Shown: positions 14,961 through 27,597 of the stretch, piece by piece | Numbering within the stretch: position 1 is the first letter of the stretch | Layout of the letters: each line of letters starts with the position of its first letter | Assembly: GCA_019120175.1 (NCBI GenBank) | Contig: DWVP01000019.1 | Span: 1-64,000 of the forward strand | From: Candidatus Corynebacterium faecigallinarum | Lineage (GTDB): Bacteria > Actinomycetota > Actinomycetes > Mycobacteriales > Mycobacteriaceae | Reading direction: 5' to 3' | Length of the DNA stretch: 64,000 bases | Position numbers and translations under genes: made by a program | The notes under the pieces: generated by a model | What the model was told of the DNA's origin: nothing | The model's database searches: none | The model's input: only the letters and a program-made list of their open reading frames with translations

Positions 14961-16835
14961 ATGTGTGGAATCGTTGGTTACGTCGGAGATGAGTCAAGTA
15001 GCACCGGTGCTCTCGGCATCGGTCTGGACGCCCTTGCCCGTATGGAGTACCGGGGTTATGACTCCGCCGGTATCGCAGTCGTCGGTTCCGACGGGCTGCA
15101 CGTGGAGAAGAAGGCCGGCAAGCTGGCGAACCTGCTGGATACCCTGGATGCCGACGGTCGGGACCGGTTCACCGGTTCGACCTGCATCGGACACACCCGC
15201 TGGGCGACCCACGGGCGCCCCAACGACGTCAACGCCCACCCGCACGTCTCCTACGACGGCAAGGTGGCCATCGTCCACAACGGCATCATCGAGAACTTCG
15301 CCCCGCTGCGCGCCGAGGTCGAGGCCGCCGGTGTCGAGTTGTCCAGCGAGACCGACTCCGAGGTCGCCGCGCACCTGGTGTCCCTCGCGTACAACGGTGG
15401 GCCCACCGCCGGAGACTTCGAGGCCTCCGCCATGGCCGTCCTGCGTCGCCTGGAGGGTGCCTTCACCCTGCTGTTCACCCATGTCGACCAGCCCGGCACG
15501 ATCGTCGCCGGACGTCGCTCCACCCCACTGATCGTCGGCGTCGGTGAGAACGAGATGTTCCTCGGCTCCGACGTCGCCGCCTTCATCGCGCACACCCGCC
15601 AGGCCGTCGAACTCGGCCAGGACAACGTCGTGGTCATCACCAAGGACGGCTACAAGGTCATGGACTTCGACGGCACCGCCGCCGAAGGTCGACCCTTCAC
15701 CATCGACTGGGACCTGGAGGCCGCGGAGAAGGGCGGCTTCGACTCCTTCATGATGAAGGAGATCTTCGAGCAGCCCGCCGCGATCCGCGACACCCTGGCC
15801 GGGCACTTCGTCGACGGCCGCGTCGTCCTCGACGAGCAGCGCCTGTCGGACGACGACCTGCGCCAGATCGAGAAGGTCTTCGTCGTCGCCTGCGGTTCGG
15901 CCTACCACTCCGGCCTGCTGGCGAAGTACGCCATCGAGCACTGGGTGCGTATCCCGGTGGAGATCGAGGTCGCCAGCGAGTTCCGCTACCGCGACCCGGT
16001 GCTGGACCGGCAGACCCTGGTCGTCGCCGTCTCCCAGTCCGGGGAGACCGCCGACACCCTGGAGGCCGTCCGCCACGCCAAGACCCAGGGTGCCCGCGTC
16101 CTGGCGGTGTGCAACACCAACGGTTCCCAGATCCCGCGTGAGTCCGATGCGGTGCTCTACACCCACGCCGGCCCGGAGATCGGTGTGGCCTCCACCAAGG
16201 CTTTCCTGGCGCAGGTGGCGGCGAACTACATCGTCGGCCTGGCACTGGCTCAGGCCCGCGGCACGAAGTACCGGGACGAGATCGAGTCCATCTTCGAGCA
16301 GCTGGACGCCATCCCTGCCAAGATCGAGCAGGTCCTGGAGCTGCAGGAGCAGGTCCACGCCCTGGCCGAGGAACTCGGCCCGATTCCCACCATGCTCTTC
16401 CTGGGGCGTCACGTCGGCTACCCGGTCGCACTGGAGGGCGCGCTGAAGCTCAAGGAGCTGGCCTACATCCACGCCGAGGGGTTCCCCGCCGGTGAGCTCA
16501 AACACGGTCCCATTGCCCTGATCGAGGACGATCTGCCGGTCGTCGTCGTGGTGCCGTCCCCGCGCGGCCGCGAGATCCTGCACTCCAAGATCGTCACCAA
16601 CATCCAGGAGATCCGCGCCCGCGGCGCCAAGACCATCGTCATCGCCGAGGAGGGCGATGAGGCGGTCAAGCCCTACGCCAACCACCTGCTGCAGATCCCG
16701 GAGTCGGCGACCCTGCTGCAGCCGCTGCTGTCGACCGTCCCGCTGCAGTTCCTGTCCGCGGAGATCGCCCGCCAGTGCGGCAACGGTGACATCGACAAGC
16801 CGCGTAACCTCGCCAAGTCCGTCACCGTGGAGTGA
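14961..16835 (+). CDS. glmS: Glutamine-fructose-6-phosphate aminotransferase (isomerising)
   Basis: A 624-residue GlmS that makes glucosamine-6-P from fructose-6-P and glutamine, the committed step of amino-sugar synthesis. The N-terminal class-II amidotransferase starts MCGIVGYVG with catalytic Cys2; GHTRWATHG and HNGIIENF complete the glutaminase site. The two SIS domains (about residues 300-610) carry CGSAYHSGLLAKY, SQSGETADT and the C-terminal KSVTVE end. The start at 14961 has TAGTGT 8 nt upstream and no Shine-Dalgarno (leaderless pattern). No glmS ribozyme-like leader is possible in the 78-bp divergent gap. alr follows after 7 bp, so two cell-wall precursor genes are co-transcribed. Confidence 0.98.
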   Translation: MCGIVGYVGDESSSTGALGIGLDALARMEYRGYDSAGIAVVGSDGLHVEKKAGKLANLLDTLDADGRDRFTGSTCIGHTRWATHGRPNDVNAHPHVSYDGKVAIVHNGIIENFAPLRAEVEAAGVELSSETDSEVAAHLVSLAYNGGPTAGDFEASAMAVLRRLEGAFTLLFTHVDQPGTIVAGRRSTPLIVGVGENEMFLGSDVAAFIAHTRQAVELGQDNVVVITKDGYKVMDFDGTAAEGRPFTIDWDLEAAEKGGFDSFMMKEIFEQPAAIRDTLAGHFVDGRVVLDEQRLSDDDLRQIEKVFVVACGSAYHSGLLAKYAIEHWVRIPVEIEVASEFRYRDPVLDRQTLVVAVSQSGETADTLEAVRHAKTQGARVLAVCNTNGSQIPRESDAVLYTHAGPEIGVASTKAFLAQVAANYIVGLALAQARGTKYRDEIESIFEQLDAIPAKIEQVLELQEQVHALAEELGPIPTMLFLGRHVGYPVALEGALKLKELAYIHAEGFPAGELKHGPIALIEDDLPVVVVVPSPRGREILHSKIVTNIQEIRARGAKTIVIAEEGDEAVKPYANHLLQIPESATLLQPLLSTVPLQFLSAEIARQCGNGDIDKPRNLAKSVTVE

Positions 16836-16842
16836 TCTGACG

Positions 16843-18105
16843 ATGTCTGACACGCCTGGCACTTCTGGTACTTCTGGCACAGTGGCCCCGGGCCACGAGT
16901 TGGCCGAGATCATCACCGATCTCGGTGCCATCGAGCACAACGTGGCCACCCTGGTGCACGTCGCTGCCCCGGCCGGGGTGATGGCGGTGGTCAAGGCCGA
17001 CGGCTACAACCACGGCATGGTGGACGTCGCCCGTGCCGCCCTCGCCGGTGGTGCCGCCGCTCTCGGGGTCGCCACCCTCGGCGAGGCCATCGCGCTGCGT
17101 GGTCAGGGTGTGGACGCACCGCTGACCGCCTGGATGTGGCTGGCAGACCCGGCACTCGAGGAACTGCGCCCGGCCGTGGAGCTGGACATCACCCTCGGCA
17201 TCCCCTCGCTGGAGCACCTGCGGGCCGCTGTCCAGGTGTCCCGTACCGCGCTGGCCGACGGTGCGCACGCACCGCTGCGGGTCGGCCTGATGGTCGACAC
17301 CGGGCTGTCCCGCTCCGGCATCTCGCCACACGATTGGTCAACCGCGGTCACCGAAGCCGCCCGTGCCGCCGCCGACGGCCTGCTGGAGGTTCGTGGCGCC
17401 TACTCACATCTGACCAGTGCAGACGACCCGTCCAACCCGGTCACCGACCTGCAGGCGGAGCGTTTCGACGCCGCCATCGCCGACTGCCGGGCCGCCGGCC
17501 TTGAGATGCCCGTCAACCACATCGCGAACACTCCGGCGACGCTGACCCGTCCCGACCTGCGTCATGAACTCGTCCGGCCCGGTGTGAGCGTCTACGGGGT
17601 CTACGCCGTGGACCCGGCGGCGATCCCGGCGCCGGTACGCGAGCAGTTCGGTGGTGATATCCAGCTGCGCGAGTCGATGACGGTGCGCGCCAGGGTGGTC
17701 ACCACCCGTGTGGTACCCGCCGGGGAGGGCGTCAGCTACGGACACCTGTGGCGTGCCGAGCGTGACACCCGCACTGCGGTGGTGGCGTTGGGTTACGCCG
17801 ACGGGATTCCGCGCAACCTCTCGGGACGCTTCGGCGTGACGATCAACGGGGACTTCTTCCCGCAGATCGGACGGGTGTGCATGGACCAGTTCGTCGTCGA
17901 CCTCGGCCCGGTCGATACCGACACAGGTGCCGACGCCGAGAATCCGGGCGCGCAGGTCCGCCCCGGTGACTGGGCGGTGATCTTCGGTGAGGGAGGACCC
18001 TCCGTCGAGGAGATCGCCGTCGCCGGTGACACCATCGCCTACGAGATCCTGACCCTGCCCCGCGGCCGGGTCGCCCGCCGTACCGTCGGGGGAGCAACGG
18101 TATGA
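16843..18105 (+). CDS. alr: Alanine racemase
   Basis: A 420-residue fold-type III PLP enzyme that makes D-alanine for peptidoglycan. The PLP lysine is K51 in AVVKADGYNHG; the C-terminal beta-domain shows VSYGHLW and ALGYADGIPRNL, and the substrate-loop cysteine/methionine segment VCMDQFVVDL. The N-terminus has a short 9-bp DNA repeat encoding GTSGTSGT, absent from the core fold. It starts 7 bp after glmS and its stop overlaps tsaE (ATGA), so glmS-alr-tsaE form one operon, the order known from mycobacteria around alr. Confidence 0.97.
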   Translation: MSDTPGTSGTSGTVAPGHELAEIITDLGAIEHNVATLVHVAAPAGVMAVVKADGYNHGMVDVARAALAGGAAALGVATLGEAIALRGQGVDAPLTAWMWLADPALEELRPAVELDITLGIPSLEHLRAAVQVSRTALADGAHAPLRVGLMVDTGLSRSGISPHDWSTAVTEAARAAADGLLEVRGAYSHLTSADDPSNPVTDLQAERFDAAIADCRAAGLEMPVNHIANTPATLTRPDLRHELVRPGVSVYGVYAVDPAAIPAPVREQFGGDIQLRESMTVRARVVTTRVVPAGEGVSYGHLWRAERDTRTAVVALGYADGIPRNLSGRFGVTINGDFFPQIGRVCMDQFVVDLGPVDTDTGADAENPGAQVRPGDWAVIFGEGGPSVEEIAVAGDTIAYEILTLPRGRVARRTVGGATV

Positions 18106-18656
18106 CCGACGAGGTAGCGCGGCCGTGCCAGGCATTCGTGGCCCCGTCCGGCGAGTGTCGTCTCGACTCGGCTGAGGAGATGCGGGCGGCCGGAGAGTCC
18201 CTCGGTGGACTGCTCACCGCCGGTGACGTCGTGGTGCTCACCGGTGCACTGGGGGCAGGGAAAACCACGCTCACCCAGGGGATCGCCGCCGGGCTGGGGG
18301 TACGGGGACGGACCCAGTCTCCGACGTTCACCATCGTCCGCGAGCACAAGGCAGGGGTTCCGGGGCGCCCGGGACTGTTGCACATGGACGCCTACCGGCT
18401 GCTTGGTGAGGGCGTGCACGATGCCGCCGAATTGCCCCGTGAACTGGTGCTGGACACTCTGGAGTCGCTGGATCTCGATGCTGACCTGGCCGACCGGGTC
18501 CTCGTCGCCGAGTGGGGACGTGGCGTGGTGGAGTCCCTGGCCACCGCGGGGTCGCGGGTGCTGGACGTGGACATCGACCGGGGGGCGGGGCTCGACACCG
18601 AAATCACCCCCGAAGAAGAGCCCCGGGTTCTGCAATGGCGCTGGTCACAAGCTTAG
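18102..18656 (+). CDS. tsaE: tRNA threonylcarbamoyladenosine synthesis ATPase TsaE
   Basis: A 184-residue P-loop ATPase that energises turnover of the TsaB-TsaD complex during t6A37 modification of ANN-decoding tRNAs. Walker A is GALGAGKTTLTQGIA (about residues 48-62), SPTFTIV is the TsaE-specific loop, LLHMDAYRL follows, and LVAEWG ends the core. There is an extra ~25-residue acidic C-terminal tail. The start overlaps the alr stop (ATGA) with GGGGGAG upstream. Its functional partner, the TsaB-RimI-TsaD fusion, begins 187 bp downstream with its own promoter. Confidence 0.95.
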   Translation: MTDEVARPCQAFVAPSGECRLDSAEEMRAAGESLGGLLTAGDVVVLTGALGAGKTTLTQGIAAGLGVRGRTQSPTFTIVREHKAGVPGRPGLLHMDAYRLLGEGVHDAAELPRELVLDTLESLDLDADLADRVLVAEWGRGVVESLATAGSRVLDVDIDRGAGLDTEITPEEEPRVLQWRWSQA

Positions 18657-18765
18657 GTCTCTGATACTACGGAGACTGGTCACCCCCGCTACCCCCGGTG
18701 CTTGGTGTAGATGAAGCATCAATGACACAATGGGTGACGGATCACCGTGAGGGGTGTATCCAGAG

Positions 18766-18796
18766 GCCCCGTCGTAATTGGAGAGTGCGACGGGGC
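18766..18796 (+). terminator. Terminator-like hairpin after tsaE
   Basis: A 9-bp stem GCCCCGTCG (18766-18774) / CGACGGGGC (18788-18796) with a 13-nt loop, followed by only a weak T-rich run (TTCGCCTAT). It lies between tsaE and the fusion gene, about 35 bp before the latter's -10. Confidence 0.55.
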
Positions 18797-18843
18797 TTCG
18801 CCTATGTCCGGGGACTTTCTGAGGGGGACTAGGATTGTGCCCC

Positions 18844-21267
18844 ATGCACGTTCTCGCGGTCGACACTTCCACCTCCTTCGTCGTCGCCGGGGTGGTCGAA
18901 CTCCCCAGCGGCACTGATGACACGAACTCCGCTTCATCCGGCTCCTTCGGCATGGCCCTGCTGTCGGAGACCACAGAGCTCAACCCCCGTGGTCACATGG
19001 AGGTGCTCACCCCGAACATCCTCGCCGCCCTGTCCAGTGCCGGACTGGCACCGGCGGACCTCGACGCGGTCGTGGTCGGCACCGGTCCTGGGCCGTTCAC
19101 CGGACTGCGGGTCGGCATGGCCACCGGTGCGGCCTTCGGCGACGCCCTCGGAATCCCGGTGCACGGCGTGCCCAGCCATGTGGCCACCGCTGCAGCGCAG
19201 GAGAGTGCCGCTACCGCCGAGCACCCGGTACTGGTGCTCAGCGATGCCCGCCGTCGCGAGTGGTACGTCACCACCGTCCCCGGTGAGCCGACGGTCGCCC
19301 CTCCGGCGGAGATCATCGAATCCCACCCGCAGGCGCAGGTGCTGGCGTCCAGGGAAACCGCGGTTGCGGCCGCCGAGGTACCCGGTTGGGAGATCCTCGA
19401 CGCCGATGCTCGCCCGACCCCGGTCGGCCTGGTCCGTGCTGCCTTGTCCCTGCACGGTGGGGCAGCGGGGCTTGCAATGGACGGCGAGCCGCTGCGCGCG
19501 CTCTACCTGCGGCGTCCGGACGCCATCGCCCCGAAGCCCAAGCCGATCTCCGGGGCGCTGGACTTCAGCAACGTCGATCGGGACGAGCCTGCCGAGGCGG
19601 CGGTCGAGGTGCCGACCGAGACGCCGACCGTCGGCCCGCTGACGCCGGAGGCCGCCACCCGCTGTGCCGAGATCGAGACGGAGCTCTTCGCCGGCGACTC
19701 GCCCTGGCCGGTTGCCGGATTCACCTCCGAGATCGTCGCATCGCACACCCGCTTCATCGGACTGGTCACCGGGGCGGGCACTGACCAGGAGGAGTTGGTC
19801 GGCTACGCCGGGTTGGCGAAGAACGGTCCGGCGAACGACCCGGAGTTCGAGATCCACACCATCGGCATCGACGCCGCCCACCAGGGTCGGGGTTGGTCCC
19901 GGCTGCTGATGGACCCGCTGATGGAACTCGCCGATGCCGATGACGGACCCGTCTACCTCGAGGTCCGCACAGACAATGAGCCGGCGATCGGACTGTACCG
20001 TTCCTACGGCTTCGAGATCGTTGGTACCCGACGCAACTACTACCGGCCCTCCGGTGCGGACGCCTACACGATGGTGCGTCCGGCACGCTCCGTCCGTCAG
20101 GATGCCGCCGGGCAGAACCAGGCTGAGGCTCAGGCTGAGCCCCAGCTCCCGACGCAGACCGCCGACCGCCCGCTGTTCGTCATGGGCGTGGAGAGTTCCT
20201 GCGACGAGACTGGTGTGGGCGTGGTCGAACTGCACGCCGACGGCACGGTCACACAGGTGTCGAACCGGGTGGCGTCCTCCATGGAGCAGCACGCCCGCTT
20301 CGGCGGCGTGGTTCCCGAGATCGCCTCGCGGGCACACCTGGAGGCCATGGGTCCGACCATGCGGGCGGCACTCGCCGACCTCGCTGAGGTGTCCGGGGCG
20401 TCCGGGCCGTCTCGTCCGGACGCCGTCGCCGCCACCGTCGGCCCGGGCCTGGCCGGGGCACTGTTGGTCGGCGCGGCGGCGGCGAAGGCCTATGCCGCGG
20501 CCTGGGGTGTGCCCTTCTACGGGGTCAACCACCTCGGCGGCCACGTCGCCGTCGGCACCCTCGACGGGCAGGGTGCAGATGACGGTACTGGCGACCTGGA
20601 CCACGCCATTGCCCTGCTGGTCAGCGGCGGCCACACGCAGATCCTCGAGGTCAACGGGGTGGGTCGTCCGATGAAGGAGCTGGGTTCCACCCTGGACGAC
20701 GCCGCCGGCGAGGCCTACGACAAGGTTGCCCGGCTGCTCGGCCTGGGCTACCCCGGTGGCCCGGTGATCGACCGCCTGGCCGCCCAGGGTGATCCGACGG
20801 CGGTGAAGTTCCCCCGCGGACTGAGCCGCGCCCACGACCCGGCCTACGACTTCTCCTTCTCCGGGCTCAAGACCGCCGTCGCCCGGTTCGTCGAGACCAC
20901 CGAACGCCAGGGCGCCACCATCCCGGTGGAGGACGTCTGTGCGTCCTTCCAGGAGGCGGTGGTGGATGTGTTGACCGCCAAGGCGGTGAGAGCCTGCACC
21001 GACACCGGGGCGGACGTCCTGCTGCTCGGTGGGGGCGTGTCGGCGAACCGTCGGCTGCGCGCCCTGGCCGCTCAGCGCTGCGCTGCGGCCGGGGTGTCGC
21101 TGGTGGTCCCGGCGTTGCCGTTGTGCACCGACAACGGCGTGATGATCGCGACCTTGGCGGCCCGGTTGATCGACGCCGGGGCCGACGCCAGCCCGCTAGC
21201 CGTGGCCACGGATCCGTCGATGGACGTCGAGGTCCCGCTGTTGGCAGACGCGGCGGTTGAGGGCTAG
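18844..21267 (+). CDS. TsaB-RimI-TsaD trifunctional fusion (t6A synthesis plus ribosomal-protein acetyltransferase)
   Basis: One continuous 807-residue frame holds three proteins normally encoded separately. Residues 1-235 are TsaB (HVLAVDTST...; [15 protein letters not shown]). About 255-405 is a RimI GNAT domain: acetyl-CoA loop [10 protein letters not shown] near 347, then [20 protein letters not shown]. After an Ala/Gln/Glu linker, 443-807 is Tsa[12 protein letters not shown], metal-binding HLGGH at 563-567, [17 protein letters not shown] and [13 protein letters not shown]. TsaB and TsaD form the t6A complex with TsaE; RimI acetylates an N-terminal alanine (S18 in E. coli). All signature residues are present. 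The ATG at 18844 has TAGGAT 8 nt upstream (leaderless pattern). A CIRCE element overlaps the stop codon. Confidence 0.93.
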   Translation: MHVLAVDTSTSFVVAGVVELPSGTDDTNSASSGSFGMALLSETTELNPRGHMEVLTPNILAALSSAGLAPADLDAVVVGTGPGPFTGLRVGMATGAAFGDALGIPVHGVPSHVATAAAQESAATAEHPVLVLSDARRREWYVTTVPGEPTVAPPAEIIESHPQAQVLASRETAVAAAEVPGWEILDADARPTPVGLVRAALSLHGGAAGLAMDGEPLRALYLRRPDAIAPKPKPISGALDFSNVDRDEPAEAAVEVPTETPTVGPLTPEAATRCAEIETELFAGDSPWPVAGFTSEIVASHTRFIGLVTGAGTDQEELVGYAGLAKNGPANDPEFEIHTIGIDAAHQGRGWSRLLMDPLMELADADDGPVYLEVRTDNEPAIGLYRSYGFEIVGTRRNYYRPSGADAYTMVRPARSVRQDAAGQNQAEAQAEPQLPTQTADRPLFVMGVESSCDETGVGVVELHADGTVTQVSNRVASSMEQHARFGGVVPEIASRAHLEAMGPTMRAALADLAEVSGASGPSRPDAVAATVGPGLAGALLVGAAAAKAYAAAWGVPFYGVNHLGGHVAVGTLDGQGADDGTGDLDHAIALLVSGGHTQILEVNGVGRPMKELGSTLDDAAGEAYDKVARLLGLGYPGGPVIDRLAAQGDPTAVKFPRGLSRAHDPAYDFSFSGLKTAVARFVETTERQGATIPVEDVCASFQEAVVDVLTAKAVRACTDTGADVLLLGGGVSANRRLRALAAQRCAAAGVSLVVPALPLCTDNGVMIATLAARLIDAGADASPLAVATDPSMDVEVPLLADAAVEG

Positions 21268-21290
21268 CACTTGGCAGGGTAGAGTGCCAG
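21264..21290. promoter_or_regulatory. CIRCE (HrcA operator) before groES-groEL1
   Basis: CTAGCACTT - 9 nt - GAGTGCCAG, matching the CIRCE consensus TTAGCACTC-N9-GAGTGCTAA at 7 of 9 in each arm and with the exact spacing. Its left arm includes the TAG stop codon of the preceding tsa fusion. It lies 113 bp upstream of groES, consistent with HrcA repression of the chaperonin operon. Confidence 0.85.
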
Positions 21291-21403
21291 GTGGTTGTGT
21301 GACACACAGTTGTTCACCCGCGACGACGGCTGTGCAGGATATACCAACCGGAACACAAGACAATTCCGATCACTGCATGAACGCATACACGGAGGTATTC
21401 AAC

Positions 21404-23343
<1,940 letters not shown>

Positions 23344-23388
23344 GTTTCGGCTCATCCGGCACCGGCCACCCGGCCCGCCGACCGCGAA

Positions 23389-23449
23389 CACCCGCTTCCC
23401 TCCCCCCCCCGTCACTGACGGGGCCGGGGGGGGGAGCGGGTGTTTTTCT
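23389..23449 (+). terminator. Strong terminator after groEL1
   Basis: CACCCGCT (23389-23396) pairs with AGCGGGTG (23435-23442), extended by a C9/G9 inner stem, then TTTTTCT. It could also protect the convergent whiB3 end (23467). Confidence 0.9.
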
Positions 23450-23466
23450 GGCTGGGCTGTCGTCGG

Positions 23467-23781
23467 TCAGGACGCCAGGCGGCGAGGGACGGCCCGGGGT
23501 GCCCGCGTGCGCTCGTCGATGGCGGCGGCGCGTTCGGACTCACCCATACCGCCCCAGATCCCGTACACCTCCCGTGACCTCAGGGCGTGGTCCCGGCACT
23601 GGGCCAGCACGGGACATTCCGCGCAGATCGCTTTCGCGCGGTGCTCACGCATGGCACGGGCCCGGCCACGTTCCCCGTCCGGGTGGAAGAAGACGGCGGA
23701 CTCGGCTCCGCGGCATGCTCCGTGGAGCTGCCAGTCCCAGAACGTGGAGGCGGGACCGGGGAGTTGGCTCGGCTGCGGCAT
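23467..23781 (-). CDS. whiB3: WhiB3 iron-sulfur redox-responsive regulator (WhcB-type)
   Basis: A 104-residue Wbl protein. Four cysteines in the C-x-CxxC-x-C pattern (GACRG; AICAECPVLAQCRDHA) bind a 4Fe-4S cluster sensitive to O2 and NO, followed by the GIWGG turn and a basic DNA-binding tail. The start at 23781 gives MPQPSQLPGP, matching the remembered N-terminus of M. tuberculosis WhiB3, and has AGGAG 9 nt upstream; upstream ATG/TTG codons (23805, 23808) are less likely. Synteny with groEL1 on one side and sigD on the other is the same as in mycobacteria. Divergent from sigD. Confidence 0.93.
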   Translation of the reverse strand: MPQPSQLPGPASTFWDWQLHGACRGAESAVFFHPDGERGRARAMREHRAKAICAECPVLAQCRDHALRSREVYGIWGGMGESERAAAIDERTRAPRAVPRRLAS

Positions 23782-24010
23782 GGACGTGTTCTCCTGAACT
23801 GACATCAACTGTCACGGGGGTATATCAACTGCTGTGACTCCAGGTTCCTCCCCGGACATGAACGGCAGGTTGCCGGGTCCTTGTCAGTACGTGACATTGT
23901 GCGGATACCCGGGGCAGGACGCCGACAGCACCTGGATCGGGCGTCCATTGTGGTAATTTCGGCACGTGCCTGCACCCCAGTGCGGCAGTATCGGCGGCAA
24001 TGTAAGGATC

Positions 24011-24589
24011 ATGACAGTTTCTGAGGACCTGGGCGATGAGTTGTCCCGTCTCGTCCCGCCGGCGGTGGACGGTGACGAGCGGGCGGTCCAACGCATCATC
24101 GACCTTATCCATCCTGCCGTCGTCCGCTACTGCCGGTCCCGTGTGCCGTCCACCCGCTACCCCACGCCGGAGGACCTCGCGCAGGAGATCTCCCTGGCGG
24201 TCGCCCGTGCGATCCCCGGGTACCAGGACCAGGGCAAGCCGTTCATGGCCTTCGTCTACCGCATCGCCGCGAACAAGATCGTCGACGCCCGTCGATCGCA
24301 GTCGCGCGACCCTTCGCTGCCGACCGAAACCGTCCCGGATCTGGAAGTGAGCAGGGACACGCCCGAATCCATCGCTTTAGAGGTGAACGCCTGTAACGAC
24401 GTGGTCGAGCTGCTCGATACTCTCAGTGACAAGGCCCGGCAGATCGTGACCCTCAGGGTCTTCGGAGGCTACAGTGCCGAGGAAACTGCGGAGATCGTCG
24501 GTTCGACCGCCGGGGCTGTCCGGGTCGCCCAGTTCCGGGCCCTGGCGAAGATGCGGGAGACCTTGGACAATCGTCGCCAAGCACACTGA
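24011..24589 (+). CDS. sigD: RNA polymerase ECF sigma factor SigD
   Basis: A 192-residue ECF sigma factor. Region 2 (about residues 25-95) holds VVRYCRSRV, TPEDLAQEISLAV and GKPFMAFVYRIAANKIVDARR; region 4 (about 130-185) holds LSDKARQIVTLRVFGGYSAEETAEIVGSTAGAVRVAQFRAL. In Corynebacterium and Mycobacterium SigD controls mycolate/cell-envelope genes and is held by the membrane anti-sigma RsdA encoded next. ATG 24011 has AAGGA only 2-3 nt upstream; a GTG at 23966 would add 15 residues. Gene order whiB3-sigD-rsdA-DUF5319-guaB supports the identity. Confidence 0.93.
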   Translation: MTVSEDLGDELSRLVPPAVDGDERAVQRIIDLIHPAVVRYCRSRVPSTRYPTPEDLAQEISLAVARAIPGYQDQGKPFMAFVYRIAANKIVDARRSQSRDPSLPTETVPDLEVSRDTPESIALEVNACNDVVELLDTLSDKARQIVTLRVFGGYSAEETAEIVGSTAGAVRVAQFRALAKMRETLDNRRQAH

Positions 24590-24647
24590 TGTGCCGACAA
24601 TGCTCCCAAGGCTCTGTAGAAGTAAGAATGACTCAAGGACGTAAATG

Positions 24648-25520
24648 ATGGACAAGCACATCCATGATGCGGCAGATGTCGACGCCACGCGTCGTGCTGA
24701 CGAGTTCCTTGACGTCATTGCGGCCGGGGGGACTCCGCAGACCGACGATGAGCTGCTGTTGCTGCTCGCCGCCGCCCGAAGCCAGGCGGACAAGAACATT
24801 CCGGACGCTCCGGTGGTCGCCGGTGCTGACGGTGCTGCCGCTGGCGCCGCCGCGGCACCGCACCCCGGTGACGAACTTGCCGTACGCCGCCGTCGTCGGC
24901 TGCGTGTCGGCGGTGCTGCCGCGGCAGGCGGCCTGTCGCTGACCTCCCTGATCGTCGGTGGCGGCGTCGCCGCCGCGCTGGTCGTCGGCGGCCTCACGGT
25001 CGGCTCGATCATCACCTCGGACAACAGTGGGCAGGACGACTCCCAGGTCGTCGCCGAGAGCGGCACCGAGGACGACACCGTCCCGGATCCCACCAGGGAG
25101 ACCGGTACCCGCGAGGATGACGAGGACGTTCCGCCGCCCGAGGAGGTGCCGGAGGAGGACGTCAACCCCAACCAGGACGACGACTCCATGGTCCTGGCTG
25201 AGCCGGAGACCCCGCCGGAGCAGGAGCCCCGTGCGACGGAAGGCTCCACGGACACCACCGAGGATCAGGGCGGCCAGGGCGGCCAGGGCGGCGAGGCCGC
25301 TCCGCAGCACGAGACCGCACCGGGTGAGAACCCCGGTGGGGAAGGTATGGCACCCGACGTTGAGGTGCACACCCTCCGCGGCCCGGGTCAGACAATGGCA
25401 GGTGCGGAACAGGGCGGGGCACAGTCCTCGACCCCCTCGTCCTCTTCGGCCTCGCCCACCCCGGCCCCGCAGGGCAGGGTCGGGTCGGCCGTCGAGACCG
25501 AGCCCGCCCCGGAACGATGA
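24648..25520 (+). CDS. rsdA: Membrane-bound anti-sigma-D factor, RsdA-like
   Basis: A 290-residue single-pass membrane protein, 58 bp after sigD. Cytoplasmic residues 1-90 include the helix DATRRADEFLDVIAAGG expected to bind SigD; an Arg cluster RRRRRLRVGG then precedes one transmembrane helix (about 97-120), fitting inside-to-outside topology. The outer part is long, acidic and Pro/Gln/Gly-rich with GGQGGQGGE repeats and looks disordered, as in RsdA proteins. Sequence conservation of this family is low, so the call rests mainly on layout and synteny. ATG 24648 is preferred over 24645 for spacing to AAGGA. Confidence 0.8.
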   Translation: MDKHIHDAADVDATRRADEFLDVIAAGGTPQTDDELLLLLAAARSQADKNIPDAPVVAGADGAAAGAAAAPHPGDELAVRRRRRLRVGGAAAAGGLSLTSLIVGGGVAAALVVGGLTVGSIITSDNSGQDDSQVVAESGTEDDTVPDPTRETGTREDDEDVPPPEEVPEEDVNPNQDDDSMVLAEPETPPEQEPRATEGSTDTTEDQGGQGGQGGEAAPQHETAPGENPGGEGMAPDVEVHTLRGPGQTMAGAEQGGAQSSTPSSSSASPTPAPQGRVGSAVETEPAPER

Positions 25521-25537
25521 CCCGCCGCTGAGTCAGC

Positions 25538-27585
<2,048 letters not shown>

Positions 27586-27597
27586 GACGTGACAGGC

